From NCBI RefSeq assembly GCF_000203815.1, contig NW_004457723.1, positions 558,001 through 622,000 of the forward strand: a stretch of DNA of 64,000 nt, read 5' to 3'. Below, piece after piece: positions 1-14,972 of this stretch. The notes below the pieces were generated by a model. It was not told where the DNA came from. It searched no databases and saw nothing but the letters and a program-made list of their open reading frames with translations. This DNA is from Cavenderia fasciculata. Its lineage: Eukaryota; Evosea; Eumycetozoa; Acytosteliales; Cavenderiaceae. A program made the position numbers and the translations under genes. The number at the start of each line of letters is the position of its first letter. Position 1 is the first letter of the stretch.

Positions 1-967
1 GTTGATAATTCATTTTTTGTCCCTAAAAAAAAATAGAAAATAAAAGATTAGAGAGAGATTGACATAATTAGAGTTTCTGGTTTACATACATCTTTTAGAT
101 TTAAAATAAGTTGGCATATTATTATAAGTTGCTTTAATAAATTGAGTATCTGGATTATCATTTGGTACTGCACCTTCTGAATCTTGGAAATAAGGTGCAA
201 CACCAGCTCTTTTAGAATTTCCAACATTTTCTGTTTTTGGATTAACTGATATTGATAAACTTGCTCTTGCTTTTGACTAAAAAATAAAATAAAAGAAAAA
301 AAAGAAAATTAATATTAAATAAAAGATCATATTATTTATAATTATATGTTATAATTACCAATAATTGTTGATTTAAAATGATTGAAGCATCAATATTACG
401 AAGATATAATCTTAATTGTTTTTGATACTCTTGATTTAATTGTAAAGTTTTCAATGCTTCTTCTTTATCCATACCACTTGTTTCCAATACTTCCATATTC
501 TCTAGAAAACTAATCCCGAGAGATGGTATATTATTTAGTACTCCATTATTATTATTATTACTATGTAAAACTATTGATTTATCTATATTATTATTATTGT
601 TAGTTGTAGAGGTTGTTGATGTTGTTGATGTTGTAGTAGTAGTAGTAGTAGTAGTTGGTTTCTTTTTTATAGTAATCTTAAAGTCTTGATTATTATTACT
701 TTTACTCTTTTCTACTACAACATTGTCACTATCATCATCATCATTGCTATCTTCATCTTCTAATACTTTTTGAAGATTCTTTAGATCTTCTTCATCTTCA
801 TCTATTACCAAGTCTGTCTGATCGTCGTAATAGTTATAAGTATCTCCTCCTTGTTGATTTTGTTGATTATTACTGTTATTATTGTATTGCTGTGAATTTA
901 GACTTGTTACGTAATCATCGTCGTCATCTTCGTCATCATAGTAATCATCTTCATCTGCGCTATCCAT
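1..967 (-). CDS. SNAPC4-like snRNA-activating complex subunit (5' part, runs off left edge)
   Basis: Three exons are visible: 359-967, 90-276 and 1-22, with introns starting GTAATT and GTATGT and ending in T-rich AG. The start is taken at the Met of 'MDSADEDDYY'; three residues could be added upstream. The first ~140 residues are acidic and Asn/Thr-rich. A helical segment then reads 'LQLNQEYQKQL', and exon 2 encodes 'GVAPYFQDSEGAVPNDNPDT'. Human SNAPC4 has the same order just before its Myb repeats ('LQLNLVYQ', then 'KPYFKD...GPPANEDT'). Exon 3 continues as 'RWTKNELS', the expected start of a Trp-led region. SNAPC4 is the large Myb subunit of the complex that starts snRNA gene transcription. 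The identification rests on remembered family sequence. The Myb repeats, which would settle it, lie outside the window. Confidence 0.6.
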
Positions 968-1178
968 AAAGTACACAAAGAAAAGAAGAAGGGGTGTTGA
1001 CCTAACGTGTATAAAGTTATATATATCTAATGCAATGTATTAAACGATTGATTAGGCAGTTATGGGATAGAGGAGGGTGTGAAAGAGAAAATGAAGGGGA
1101 ATGATATACTCAAACACAATGAAAAAATAGAAAAAATAAAAATTATTGTAATCACTTTTTTTTATTTTTTTTAATCAA

Positions 1179-2218
1179 ATGATGACATATCTCTATTTCT
1201 ATCTCTCTATCAAACAAATACTTTATATCATTTGTTTATTGTATTGGAGTATTGCAATAACAATCTATCTTGGTCGAGTTTATTTAAAGTCATTTCAAGA
1301 TTTTACAAGTTATGGCAAACTCTCATCAAATCTTCAAAAGAACAACAAAAAGAAGAGGATAGAACCTTCTTCATCATCATCTTCTCTTTCATATTATATT
1401 GGTAGATTATTTCATTTACTTTATTTAGATAGAGAATGGATTGAAACAAAGAATGGATGGTTAACATTTTATTTAATATCAATGTTGTTATCATTGATTT
1501 CTATACTCGGTCAATCAAATTTTAAATATACTTTTGGTCAAGATGAAAAGGAAGGATCATCATCATCATCATTATCATCATCATCACAACAACAATTATA
1601 TTTATTCTATTTGTTAATGTTTATTCAAGCAAGTAGAAGATTATTTGAAACTTTATTTGTTCAGAAACATTCTAGATCTAGGATGAACAACTTGTTGTTT
1701 ATCTCTGGTGTATCTTATTATTTGTTTATTACTTTATCACCTTGTTTCTCAACACCCTATACTTTTAATCTTGGTAGTTTTAATTTCATCCCATTTATCA
1801 TCTTTGCCATCGCATCCTATTCACAAAGACAAGTTCATATCATCTTGTCAAATATTCGAAATATTCCATCCGTCATTATAACTTCATCGTCGCAGTCAAT
1901 GGACAAACATTATGAAATTCCAAAAGGATTTTTATTCAACTATATATCATGTCCTCATTTCCTAATGGAAATTATCATTTATACTTGTTTCTTTTTAATT
2001 GTTCCTTCTTTACCTTTTTTGTAAGTAAAATAAAAACAAAAAATATAACCATTTCTATTCTAATCATTTTTCTTTTTCTTTTTCTTTTTTTTAGGATGGC
2101 ATTAATATTTACAAGTTTAAATTTAATTCATAGATCTATTGAAACTCATAGATGGTATCAAAAACAATTTAAAGATTATCCAAAATCAAGAAAAATAATC
2201 GTCCCTTTTATTTATTAA
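1179..2218 (+). CDS. srd5a3: Polyprenol reductase (SRD5A3/DFG10 family)
   Basis: Two exons, 1179-2020 and 2095-2218, give 321 residues; human SRD5A3 has about 318. The protein is hydrophobic throughout with several membrane spans. Its C-terminus carries the steroid 5-alpha-reductase family signature: 'IPKGFLFNYISCPHFLMEI', then 'HRWYQKQFKDYP' and 'RKIIVPFIY'. This matches the SRD5A3 pattern of a 'SSPHY'-type block, a 'HxWYxxxF' block and a terminal 'PFxF'. The enzyme reduces the alpha-isoprene unit of polyprenol to dolichol with NADPH in the ER, for N-glycosylation. The first of two adjacent Mets is used as start. A short Ser-rich insert (about residues 126-138) is normal for the lineage. The gene faces away from the SNAPC4-like gene across about 210 bp. 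Confidence 0.85.
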
Positions 2219-2387
2219 ACTTATATAATTTTGAAAAATACTTTCTTTCTTTATTTATTTTGTTTTTTTACAAATTTGATTTATCTATTTTCTTTTGTGT
2301 TGAATTTTTTACAACTACATTAACCAATTAATTAGAATGATTGGTCTTTTTCCATTTTTTCATTTCCCATTTCCATCATCATTTTTA

Positions 2388-4139
<1,752 letters not shown>

Positions 4140-6248
4140 CTTTCTTTCTCTTTCTTTAAATAATTGAGGTTAAATTAACTAGAGATGAATGAAAATATAT
4201 TAATATTTTTGGTCAAGATGTAGTTAATGAGTGTGGAGTGGTGTAATGATAATAATAATGAAAAATTGAAAAAACAAGTAATGATAATATAACAATAAAT
4301 AATGATGATGATAATTTACTCCTTCTTTTTTTTTAGTTTAGTTTGTTTGAAAATAAAATAAAAGAGTGAAAAAAAAAAAAAAAAAAAAGGTTAACCTTAC
4401 TTTGTTTTGTGTCTTTCTGTTAACCCAAATTGAAAATGAAATTGAATTTAAATGATTATTAATTTTATCAATCTTATCAAGCAAGTATCAATGATGATGG
4501 TAGTGGTGGTTGTTTGGGTGTGTTGATTGGTGAGGGATGAGTCGCGACTGCTGGTTTGGTTGATTTAACCTATTTAAAAAATAAAATAGTTTTGGCAAAA
4601 AGTGGGGGTTGTGGGGGGGGGGGGGGGGGTTATCACTCTCTCATTGCAAGAGTTGACTGGTCGTTCAAGACTGTTGATGTAGTAGTAGTAGTAGAGGTAG
4701 TTATTATATATATATTCCCTCAACAATAACTACAACTTATCTTTTCTATCACACAACAATAAACATAAACATACTCTTTCTAAAAATGATTTGATCAAAT
4801 AAATATTATATGTATATATACTGCTGCTGTGTTTGTTGTAGTTGTTGTATGTATAGACGCTTTAACGAGGATAGTGTTGCTTATGATAGTAGTAGTGTGT
4901 TGATTGTTGTTGTGTACTGAACTGAATAGTTTAATTAAACAATAAGCAACAAGTTCACAGTTTTAATAAACCTTTGACAAAAAAATCAAATAAATTAAAA
5001 AAAAACACTTTTGAAAATATCTTGTCTAAAGTCGGGGAATCCCAAAGCAATCATCCCACGGTTGTGTCCCTCTTCTCTATTCAATCTTTAATTTAACATT
5101 CCCAAAAACATGTTATTCTTTTTTACTTTACCTTTTTTTGTTTATATTTATAGTAGTAATAGTAATAGTTGAAAACTATAGTAGTAATGATATCTACTAC
5201 TACTATTCTATTTTATTTTGTTTTTGACTAGAGAGAGTTGATAAATGAAGAAAGAAGAAGAAGAATGTTTTTGATTTTTTCATTCACAAATTCATTTATT
5301 TAAATAATCATGGTATTATTATTTTTTTTTATCCAACCAGCAGCAGAAGCTGTCAGACACACACACACATCATTCATGTGATATATTGGTAGCAGGAGTG
5401 GTAAATAATATTTACAAATCAAATTTGGTCAGATTTGCCACACACATCATTCTCATCCTCCATATCCCTATCTATCAATGACTGCTCTCTCTCCCTTCTT
5501 CCACACCACAGTGTTTTGTGTTGGTATGTATACAGTTGTGGGGGTATGGGTGGTAAATGTAATTACACCCAGTTTCCACCAGTGAATCTTTACAAATTTG
5601 TCCCTACCCTCACTTACTCACTTACTCACACTCAATCACAGATTGTATATTTTAAATCTGAGTTTTAGATTGATATGATTGGATAGATTAAGTTTGATAA
5701 ATCATGATTTATGATGATGATTTAATTATTGATGGACTTTGTCCACATCCTATATATATATATATATATGTGTGTGGGATGTGGAACTCTCTCTCTCTCT
5801 CTATTCAATTGATTTATCATCACACATACACACAAATAAAAGTAAAAGTTAAAAGGGTAGTATACTCTTTTATGTAATAATTAATAATCAACTCATTTTC
5901 ATGATTTAAAACTTTGAAATCAAATAGTATTACGTATTTTCAATCAAGATCGATCATCGTTTTCTTTTTTTTTTGGAAATGAATCGTCAAATTTGTTTAA
6001 TTAAATTAATTTATTATCTGCCTTCCTCCATATATGTATATGATGATTACATGTTTAAATAAATAATTGTTGTTTTTTATTATTAATAATTTTGTTTTAC
6101 AATTGTTTGTTTTTGGTAGTAGAAAGAGAAACAAAAAAAAAGGTTTACATGTTTTGTCCATTCATTATTCTATCTATCTATCTTTTTTTCCACCAAATCC
6201 ATTTACAACTTTCTTTTTCTTTTTTTTTCTCTTTCTCTTTTCTTATTA
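4140..6248. promoter_or_regulatory. Non-coding interval upstream of the UGPase gene
   Basis: This 2.1-kb interval has no convincing gene. Open frames in it are short and made of simple sequence. It lies 5' of UGPase and 3' of the CARMIL-like gene. Contents include a G-rich patch (five Gs at 4604-4608, then 17 Gs at 4613-4629), an A tract near 4371-4388, GTAGTA-type repeats near 4678-4695, CA-rich runs near 5358-5371 and 5823-5835, and an alternating TA run into TG near 5754-5777. G-rich and CA-rich boxes are the kind of site used by Dictyostelium G-box factor, but no specific site is claimed. Confidence 0.4.
4604..4629. repeat. Poly-G tract
   Basis: Five Gs, a short spacer, then 17 consecutive Gs in DNA that is otherwise about three-quarters A+T. 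It lies about 470 bp upstream of the UGPase start codon. Such a run could form a G-quadruplex or be length-polymorphic; sequencing of the exact length is unreliable. Confidence 0.8.
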
Positions 6249-8768
6249 TTATTTAACAGCAAGATTTGCCAAAGGTTCAATAGGAGTATCAGAATCATCA
6301 GCCATGATAAGATTGTAAGATTTCAAACCAGCACACGTTTGTATGGTAGTTTTGTGATCGATAATGACTGAAGGGATAGATGACGAACGTGACTTTGTGA
6401 TTCCGCGTGGTGTGGCAACTGATAGCAAACTACCCAAACTAAGATTATTGGATGATCCCGATCCACTTGTTCCAGCAGCAGTGCTTTGTTGTTGTTTGGA
6501 AAGATTTTCAAATAGTGATTGTTGAATCTCTGATACCATTTCATTTAGAGTTTGTGTATTGGCAGAATCATTACTCGATTTGATGGCAGCTGTAATGTCT
6601 TTTAGGGGGAGTGGCATATCGACCAATGTACTATTTCTAGAGAGACCCACCTTAAAGAGTGAGAGTCCACGACTTGTAGTTTGGTTGTCATCCCATTCCA
6701 GTCGTTCCAAACAACTATTGGTTTGAAGTAGTTTGCCAAGGGCAGCTGCTCCAATATCACCAATCGAGTGTCCACTAATATCCAATTCCTTCAACGTAGC
6801 ATTATAATAAAGACTACAAATAATAGGTAACAAGTCTCCCTTTAACTGTGATTTGCTACCTCCTTGAATGATAAATGTCTTGATTGCATTATGTGGTTTT
6901 GATTTCTTTTCAATAAAATTAATAATTGATTCAATTGTATTATTTCTTGTTTTACTTCTAAATAAAAAGAAATGAAAAATAAAAAGTTTTAGTTTACTTT
7001 TGTTTTTGTTTCTATTTTCTTTTTCTTTTTTTTTTTAAAATTTACCTTCGAATTAAATTATTTGAAATATTTAAAGATTTTAAAGTTGAATTGTTTAATA
7101 GGATATCACAAAGTAGAGTAATACCTTCATCACCAAGATCATTATCAGAGACATTGAGAACTTCCAATTTGTTTAGATTACCTTCACCAAATATTTCTTG
7201 GATGACTTCAACTGGCAATTGACACTTTGAAAGATTAAGGTTGGATAGATGAGGTGAATGGTTGAGGAAACGAACCATATCCAAATGAAGTGAATCCTTT
7301 TTAATGACACGATTACCACTATTGTCGAAGGTGGTGAGTGTGGAACATTTCTTGAGTTGATGGAATTGGGGCTGTGTGGTACCAATCAAAAATGTTTTCA
7401 ATCCCTTTGATTTGACTAGGAAATTAGAGATGGATGAAGATCCTTCTGGTTCCAACTTGTTTCCACCAATATCTAAAAACAAAAGTCCAGAAATAATTGC
7501 TTCATTTGAACCTAGTGCCTCTCCAATCGATGACATGGCCGATCTTCCAACTCCACATCCTCCCAAAACCAATGTAGTGAGATGGGTGGTTGGCAGCTTG
7601 ATAAACTCGGCAACTGCCACCATTCCCTTGTCTTCAATTGCATTGTTACCAATATCCAAATGTTTCAATGGCAACGATTTATTACCACACAGTGCATCAA
7701 ACAATTTTTCACATCCAGATTTATCCAATCCAACTCCATTTAATACTACCTTTTCAAATGTTGATGATTGTGATAATAAACTAACAATTGATGTTATACT
7801 AAATGGAAACTTAAATAAGTATATATATATTTATATTTATATTCATCTTCATCTTCTTCTTACCATTCATTTGATAATTTTACACTTCTAATTGTAAAAG
7901 AAGTAAACCAAGTATTAATTGCAAGAGCAGCCATTAAAGGTCTAGCATCACCAGACAAGAGACGATCCTTTTTATAAAAGAAACCATAGTCAAAGTCTTT
8001 TACGACTGTACCCGACAAGACATTTTCAATGTGCCATGTGACTTCATTGATCGGTTGTACATTCATAAAGTCGCACATGGCCAAATAGGTAAGTGTCAGC
8101 CCTCCACATGTCCCAATCTCTGGTGAAATGGCATTGGGCGAACTATAGATCTCTTGTACTCGAGTCTCTGGTACAACTACTATTTTCAATCGATTGGTTT
8201 TCATTCCAGGAAAGTTATAGGTAAACAAATAATCCATTGCCAATATAATCTCTGATGAATGGTTTGGTGAATCCACCCCAAATACTAATGGTTCTACTCC
8301 TTTATCATTTCTAAATTTCATTGATATCTAAAAAAAAAAAGAAAAGAAAAGAAAATAAGTAAAAAAAAAAAAAAGATAAGATCAGATGTTTATATTTATA
8401 TTTATCTCTTCTTACTTCTTTTGGATTGTCAGATCTAACTTCTGCAATATCAAGAAAATGATAATCAACTTCAAGTTTTCCACCAACTTTAAAAAAGAAT
8501 ACTCTATTGTTACCAATCAACAAGAATAATTTTCTTGGTTTCTTTCCTCTAACTTCTACCTTTTGTAAAAGATTTTCTTCTTCATCTTTTGATTGAATAA
8601 ACAAATCAATGTTTTCTAAATAAATAAATAAATAAATAAATCATAAATAAATATATTTATAATAGTTATTAGTTATTAGTGATTAGGATATCATTCATAT
8701 CATATCATTAGAACTGTTATCCTACTCTTTTCAGCTGCAGTAATATCCATTTGTGGTGTTGCAATCAT
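6249..8768 (-). CDS. Short CARMIL-family leucine-rich-repeat protein
   Basis: Five exons, 8726-8768, 8416-8615, 7864-8327, 7046-7798 and 6249-6957, give 722 residues. The N-terminal ~110 residues form a PH-like domain ('KLFLLIGNNRVFFFKVGGKL'). Next comes a CARMIL-type linker with 'GTCGGLTLTYLAMCDFM' and 'PLMAALAINTWFTSF', which match the human CARMIL 'GPCGGFSQMYACVCDWL' and 'PIIAALEYNQWFTKL' blocks. Ribonuclease-inhibitor-type LRRs fill about residues 230-620 ('LDIGGNKLEPEGSSSI', 'LNVSDNDLGDEGI'). 'MPLPLKDITAAIK' ends the LRR as in CARMIL. CARMILs bind capping protein and type I myosins at actin-rich edges. This one stops about 90 residues later, so it lacks the long tail that carries the capping-protein-binding motif. 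The first exon codes only 14 residues; its splice donor was chosen because it restores frame. Confidence 0.75.
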
Positions 8769-9258
8769 AATCTGTATGTCTGTCTACTACTCTATCTCTA
8801 ATCTTTATTCTATTCTATACTATACTTAATACACTATAATACACTATACTACACTATTCTCCTATCTTATCTTATATACAACAAACTAAATTTTTATTAG
8901 AGTATTGCAGTTTGTTTAGTTTTCATCATCACACCAACTCCTCCTTTCCCCTCAACTTTTAATATAAAGAATAATTTAAAAAGAGTGCGAAAATCAAATT
9001 TTATTTGAAACTTGACAAACAAACCATGAAAAGCTGCACCAAGCCAACCTTTACAAGATCGAGATAATATGCCTCTTCATTCTAAAACTCGAGTATCTTT
9101 AGTCTATAATAGACTTTTAGAAAGAAAGAAAGAAAGAAAAGAAATGAAGGAATATATATATATCATCATCAAACATCATTCAACCAATCAGCTGCCATTT
9201 CATCCTAACCTCGGTGTCAAAGAAATCATGAACCCACCACCACCACTACCTACTGCTG

Positions 9259-9261
<3 letters not shown>

Positions 9262-9317
<56 letters not shown>

Positions 9318-9352
9318 GTCATCTTCTTACTTTAGCATAACTACTATTACTG

Positions 9353-9394
<42 letters not shown>
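9262..9394. repeat. CT and ACT microsatellites
   Basis: A perfect CT dinucleotide run of about 26 units (9262-9313) is followed after about 35 bases by a run of about 15 ACT trinucleotides. Both lie in non-coding DNA. Confidence 0.9.
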
Positions 9395-9396
<2 letters not shown>

Positions 9397-10507
9397 GTCA
9401 GTCGAGATAGATTGAATTGTTTGTTTGTTTGTTGCTATAACTAGTTATTATGAATGAATGAAGATTATTAATGGATGATCATGGTTTGTCAGAGGAGGAG
9501 CAAGTTTTGGTTGTGTGAGGAAGATCACATCCTCCTCTCTGAGAATTGTGTAAAATGCACTGTGCCAACGATATTAACAATAACAACGAGGAGTTGCAAG
9601 CAAGCTAGCAAACAAGTATGTATATTCACACTTTACTTTCTTTCTTCTTTTCAATTGGTTGATTTCTTTTCGATCAGTAGGTGTTTTATATTAAACCCCT
9701 CTTCTCTTCTCTCTCTCTCTCTCTATCTCTTTCTCTATTATCTTCTCTACTCCTCGGCCACAACCAATCAATCAATCAAATCAAATCAAATCAAATCAAA
9801 TCAACCAACAACACTATTGGCAACAATCATCAGTACCACCATAGTACTTTTTTGTTGTTGGATGGTGGTTGATTGTTGTGGTGCGTTTTTGGTTCTACAA
9901 TCAAAACCGGAATCCAAATTAAAACACTGAACATGGATGGATGGAATGGAATGCAAAAGACGGGGTGTTCACACCACTACCACCACCTATACCTCTCACT
10001 ATGTACTTATATATATTCCTAAAGAGAAGAGGAGGAGGATGAGGAGGAGGAGGAGGAGTAGTGCTGTGCAATCAATCCAAAAGGCGATCGTAGCTAGCTA
10101 TCAAAGGTGTGCATAATTAATTCAAACTTTTACAAATCGCGTGAGAGTGAAGAAAGGAAAGATATATGGATGTATGGAAATAGTAGCTCGTACAAGCTGT
10201 TGCTGAAACGTGAAACACTCACTCTCACTCTCTTGATTCCACTACCAGATTAATGAGACTGTGGATCTACTCAAAGAGGAGAGGGGCTCTCATGAGCTTC
10301 CTCACTCTTTCTCTATCATCATCATACATCCATCCATACATCCATACATCCATACATACATACATCAACATCAACATCATCATCAATAATTATGTGATTT
10401 ACTAGTAGGTAGGTAGGTAATATTAATACGGTAGGTGGAACCAACCAGCAAACAACACCAACATCACTCAGTATAGATACTTAGATACTGAAAAGCATTT
10501 GTGATTT

Positions 10508-10541
10508 AATAATAATAATAATAATTATTATTATTATTATA
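10508..10541. repeat. AAT/ATT palindrome
   Basis: Repeated AAT units run straight into repeated ATT units, giving a near-perfect palindrome of about 34 bp able to form a cruciform or hairpin. It lies in the long interval upstream of the gene starting at 14250. Confidence 0.6.
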
Positions 10542-13500
10542 TTATTACATTAAATTGGTTTGTTGTTGTTGGAAATTGGATAGGATTGATTGGATAGGAT
10601 TAAAGAGTAATTGTGTAAAGGATTGGGGTTTTGAACAGTAATAACCAACAACAAAAACCAACAATATCATCTAACAACAATAACAATAACAATAACAATA
10701 TCTATATATCTAATACCTTGTTTATATATATAAACCATCAAAAATACAAACAACAAACAAACAAAAAAAAAAACAAAAAAAGACAATAGTAAAAAAACTA
10801 AACTATAAGTAGTATTAGTACTTTTCCAACCAATCCATTCGAACCATAATACTCACTACTATTTATCTCTATCTCGTACATCTTATATATATCATCTTTA
10901 TCTTTCTTATTCTTCTTTTATCCTCATTTTCCATTTCTTTACAACAGCCGGTTTAGTTTTGGAACTTTGTCAAAAAAAAAATAAAATAATCTAATTGTAT
11001 GTATCTATCAATCAATCAATCACCTCTCATTATCCAATCAATCAAATCATTTCATCATTTTATACATCTCATTCCTTTTTCTCTCCATCTATCTATCTCT
11101 TTTTCGGGACCAATCATTTATTACCAATTTTATACATATTCAAGGAAGAGGAACAATCAATGGAAAACAATTAAAATTAGTTGGGTGGGTTGATTGGTGG
11201 ATGGAAAAGAAAAGATATTAAAGATATCAAAAAAAGAAAGAAGGGTGGGACGGGAAAAAGATAACAATATAATAACCAGATTATGATAAAATAGCAACAC
11301 GTATATATTTAACTAGTTTAGGTTAGGTTGTTGTTATTGATGATGATGATCAAACAAACCAATCAAAATTCCCAAATATGATTAAACCAATCCAAAACAG
11401 ACGGTGTGATATAATAATAACAACAACACACCACTCATTCACACATCCCATTCTACCAAAAACCAACCACAATTTTTTCGAAACACCCACCACTTTAATT
11501 TCAAGATTTAATTTTTTTAATATCATCGACTTGATCAAAACAAAACACCACAATTACCCACAATTACCCACCCACACACAATGTATTATATTATACTCCT
11601 TCCATACATTTTTATCACATCCCAAAACATTCAACATCTGATCATTAACAAATTTGTCATAGTAGCAGCTACTGACTGATGATTATTATGAGTGGGTTTT
11701 ATATTATATTATATTATATTATATATTTAAAAATTGGTGGTTCAATCAATAGTATATAGTATAGTGATCATGATGGTGATGGTGGTGGTGGTGGTAGTGC
11801 TTACAACTTCTAAATATATTGATTGTGATGGTTTTCAAAAGATAAAAAAAAAGTGAGAGAGTGTAGAACATCTTCTTCCTCATTCTCCTCTTCCTTCTCC
11901 CACACACATATATAATATATTTTTATACACAACCATGCTTTTGCTACTGCTACTGCTACTGCTGTGATGCGTATCATCCTCCTCCTCTTCACCACATACA
12001 CACAATTTATATATAATTCCAATTTTTAATATTTTAAAATTTCTTCATCTGGTGTTTGTTGTTGTTGCTGCAGTACTACACCTACTACTTTTGTCCAAGC
12101 GATTAAATCTTGTTGCCATCTCTTCATCCTTCCTTCCTCCTCCATTTTATTCATTTCGTCTAAACTGTTTACACAAATTCTCCAACATCAACATAACTTT
12201 AAAATTGACACTCCCACCACACTACTCAACCAACCAACCAATTAATTAATTAATTGATTTGATTGATTTGGTTTGATAGTAATCAATTATATATAGAATA
12301 TTTAATATTGAATGTATGAATCATCGTATTGTACCGACCGATCACACCCTCTCTCTCCATGGTGCGGAATGGATCAATGTATCCACCTCCAAATTGCCAT
12401 AACTTTTCCTTTCTCTCTCTCTTTGTTTCTTTTTTCTCTCTCTCTCTCTCTGTCTCTTCACAACTCACAACACACTTTATATATTTTATTTGTTTTGTTT
12501 GTTCAACTCTCCTATAATTTGTTTTCAGTCAGCAGTCAAAAGAAGAGTAGGAATAAGTGGTGTTGGTGGGTTTTTTAGGGTTAGGGTGCCAGGGGTTGGA
12601 ATCCAAATTTAAATTTAATTTGTGTACGCACAATATGGATGGATGGATGCATCATCGTGCGTGATCATCATCATCATGATCATTTGCAACTGACATGCAG
12701 TCAGACAGACAGACTGGCGAGCAGACGGATGGATCAAATGTTGATTGTTACCAGACTGATACATTAGTTCGTCCCATCACCATCATTGATGATGCATGAT
12801 CACTACAATCAGCCAGCTTGTTCCAAACTTTTTGCCGTCCAGCAACAAAAGTTTCCCACCCTCCTCAATTTATATCTTTTTTTTTAAATGTTCTCTTCTC
12901 TTTCTGTTGATTGATGTTGGTTGCAGATCAATCATTTAATATATGTATGGTTTATTATAGTCACACAATAGAGATCAAACTAGTAGGTGTACTAAATATT
13001 ACTCCTACTACTCTTTTGTTTGTTAACATTTTATTTATCTCTGGAAATAAATTCCAACCAAAAAGTACTAAACTAAACAGTCAATCCCACCCTCACCCAT
13101 CCAGTCTGTCAGTCAGTCATTCATACACACACATATATATATATATGCATATATATCCCAACCTATATGAATCGATTATCATAAACCCTAAAAATATAAT
13201 TTATTTTGATTCCAGTTCCAATTCCAATTTCAATTCCAATTTCAATTCCTCAGAATCTACTTTTTAACCTACCACCACCATCCACCCCTTCTTTATCTTT
13301 TATCCACAAGGATAAGAGGGTATGTTTTACCTTTTTCCAACAACACCTATTGATTATATCTGCTGTATCCTAAACAACAACAAAACATTTAAAAAAATTG
13401 TTACTTTCAGTTCACTAAATCTACCCTTGATATCAAGAGAGTTGAAGCTTGGCCGGATAGATAGATAGTAGGTTTATTGAATCGTCGTCGTCGTTGTTGT

Positions 13501-14249
13501 TTGTGTTAATATAATATATTAAACTTTATCGACAAATAAGAAGAAAAAGGCGACAACACTAGCTAGCTAAAACAACTTGTGGTACTTTCAAATAACTTTT
13601 TACCTCCTTTTTACCCTGCATCCTTTATTTTGTTGTTCCTCCTCTCTACTCTATTCTATTCTACTGACCCTCTTTGATAAAAGAGAGTTGGAATTTGTCT
13701 TGTCTGTTGTTGACATTTCACACACACACAAGTCACCACACACTTATACCTGCCATTCACACGCTGTTGCTACTGCTGCCATTCACCAACACACACTTTT
13801 AGGTTTTTTTAAACAATTTATGATCTAAACATCCAACTCACTCCAAAGGTTAAATACCTAATCAATCCGTTATTATTGCATTGTCGATACTGTACTGCTG
13901 TTTTCACAGTTGGAAAACAACAATAACAATAACAACTACCGCTGTTGTTGCTGTATCAAGCACCTCTACTGCTGCTACTACTGTAGTTGTTGAACATCCG
14001 TCCTTGTTTGTTTTGTTGTTTCAATCAACAACAACAACAACACATTTTAACAATATTAATTAATTATCCTTCCAAATCATTTTGTCTTTTTTTCCACTCA
14101 TTCCAATTGTTGTTGAATATATTGGTATTAATATAATTTACACATTTTATCTTACAAAAAAATATTTTCTAGATCGCCAACCAAAAAAAAAACATTTATA
14201 TATATTATATAAAGTTGATTATCATCGTTTCAGACAATAAAAAGGTGTC

Positions 14250-14453
14250 ATGACCGATATTAAAACCTATTATATAGCTCCTCAAGATAATAATGATATA
14301 TATTCCCATAGTAGTAGATCACCATTTTTAAATCAACAACAACAACAACAACAACAAAATAATGGTGGAAATCAAAATAATAACAATAATAATTCCAACA
14401 ACAACAACAATAATAATAATAATGGAAGTTTAATGAATCTAGTTCAATCAAAT

Positions 14454-14517
<64 letters not shown>

Positions 14518-14885
14518 GTGATCACCACCACAATAATAATGGCCATGGACCAATGAATATTAATAATCATGGTCATGGTCATGGTGGTAGTTCTCTTACA
14601 TCACTTTCTTCCATCTCGTCTGATGCATTGTTGAAAAGAGATTCACCAACACCACCCAACATTTATCAACATACAACAAATACCAAAAAGGATCTACATT
14701 TCGAATATCCTCCCATAGTCGACTATGTTTTACCTCAACTCAATAGTAGTAATACTTCTATTGTTGCAGCTCCAACCTCTTCCCAATCTTCATCCTCGTC
14801 GTCATCGTCCATCAATTATTCACCACCATATTCGTTTCGAAATGACCAAATATTATTCGCTCCATCAGCCAATCATATGAACCAA

Positions 14886-14972
<87 letters not shown>

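Larger units (their letters stand above)
8769..14249. promoter_or_regulatory. 5.5-kb non-coding, microsatellite-rich interval between divergent genes
   Basis: No supported gene lies here; the longest open frames (about 150 codons) are simple-sequence accidents. The interval separates the CARMIL-like gene (-) from the large Cys-rich regulator (+). It contains a CT run (9262-9313), an ACT run (about 9349-9394), repeated ATCAA (9775-9803), a GGA-rich patch (10029-10060), an AT-only palindrome (10508-10541), and repeated TTATA units (about 11700-11722). CA/AC-rich clusters occur near 9970-10000, 11410-11450, 11545-11582 and 13715-13745. Such length is unusual for a dictyostelid and suggests complex developmental control of the downstream gene. 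Confidence 0.5.

Noticed and set aside
5754-5777. TA/TG alternating run as a CRISPR-like or satellite array
   Set aside because: A simple dinucleotide run without spaced repeats. CRISPR arrays are not expected in a eukaryote and none was seen.
9475-9930. 151-codon plus-strand frame in the long non-coding interval
   Set aside because: Made largely of CT and ATCAA simple repeats. No recognisable domain and no plausible splice partners.
14260-14553. Minus-strand poly-Tyr frame
   Set aside because: Antisense shadow of the poly-Asn AAT run in the large regulator gene.
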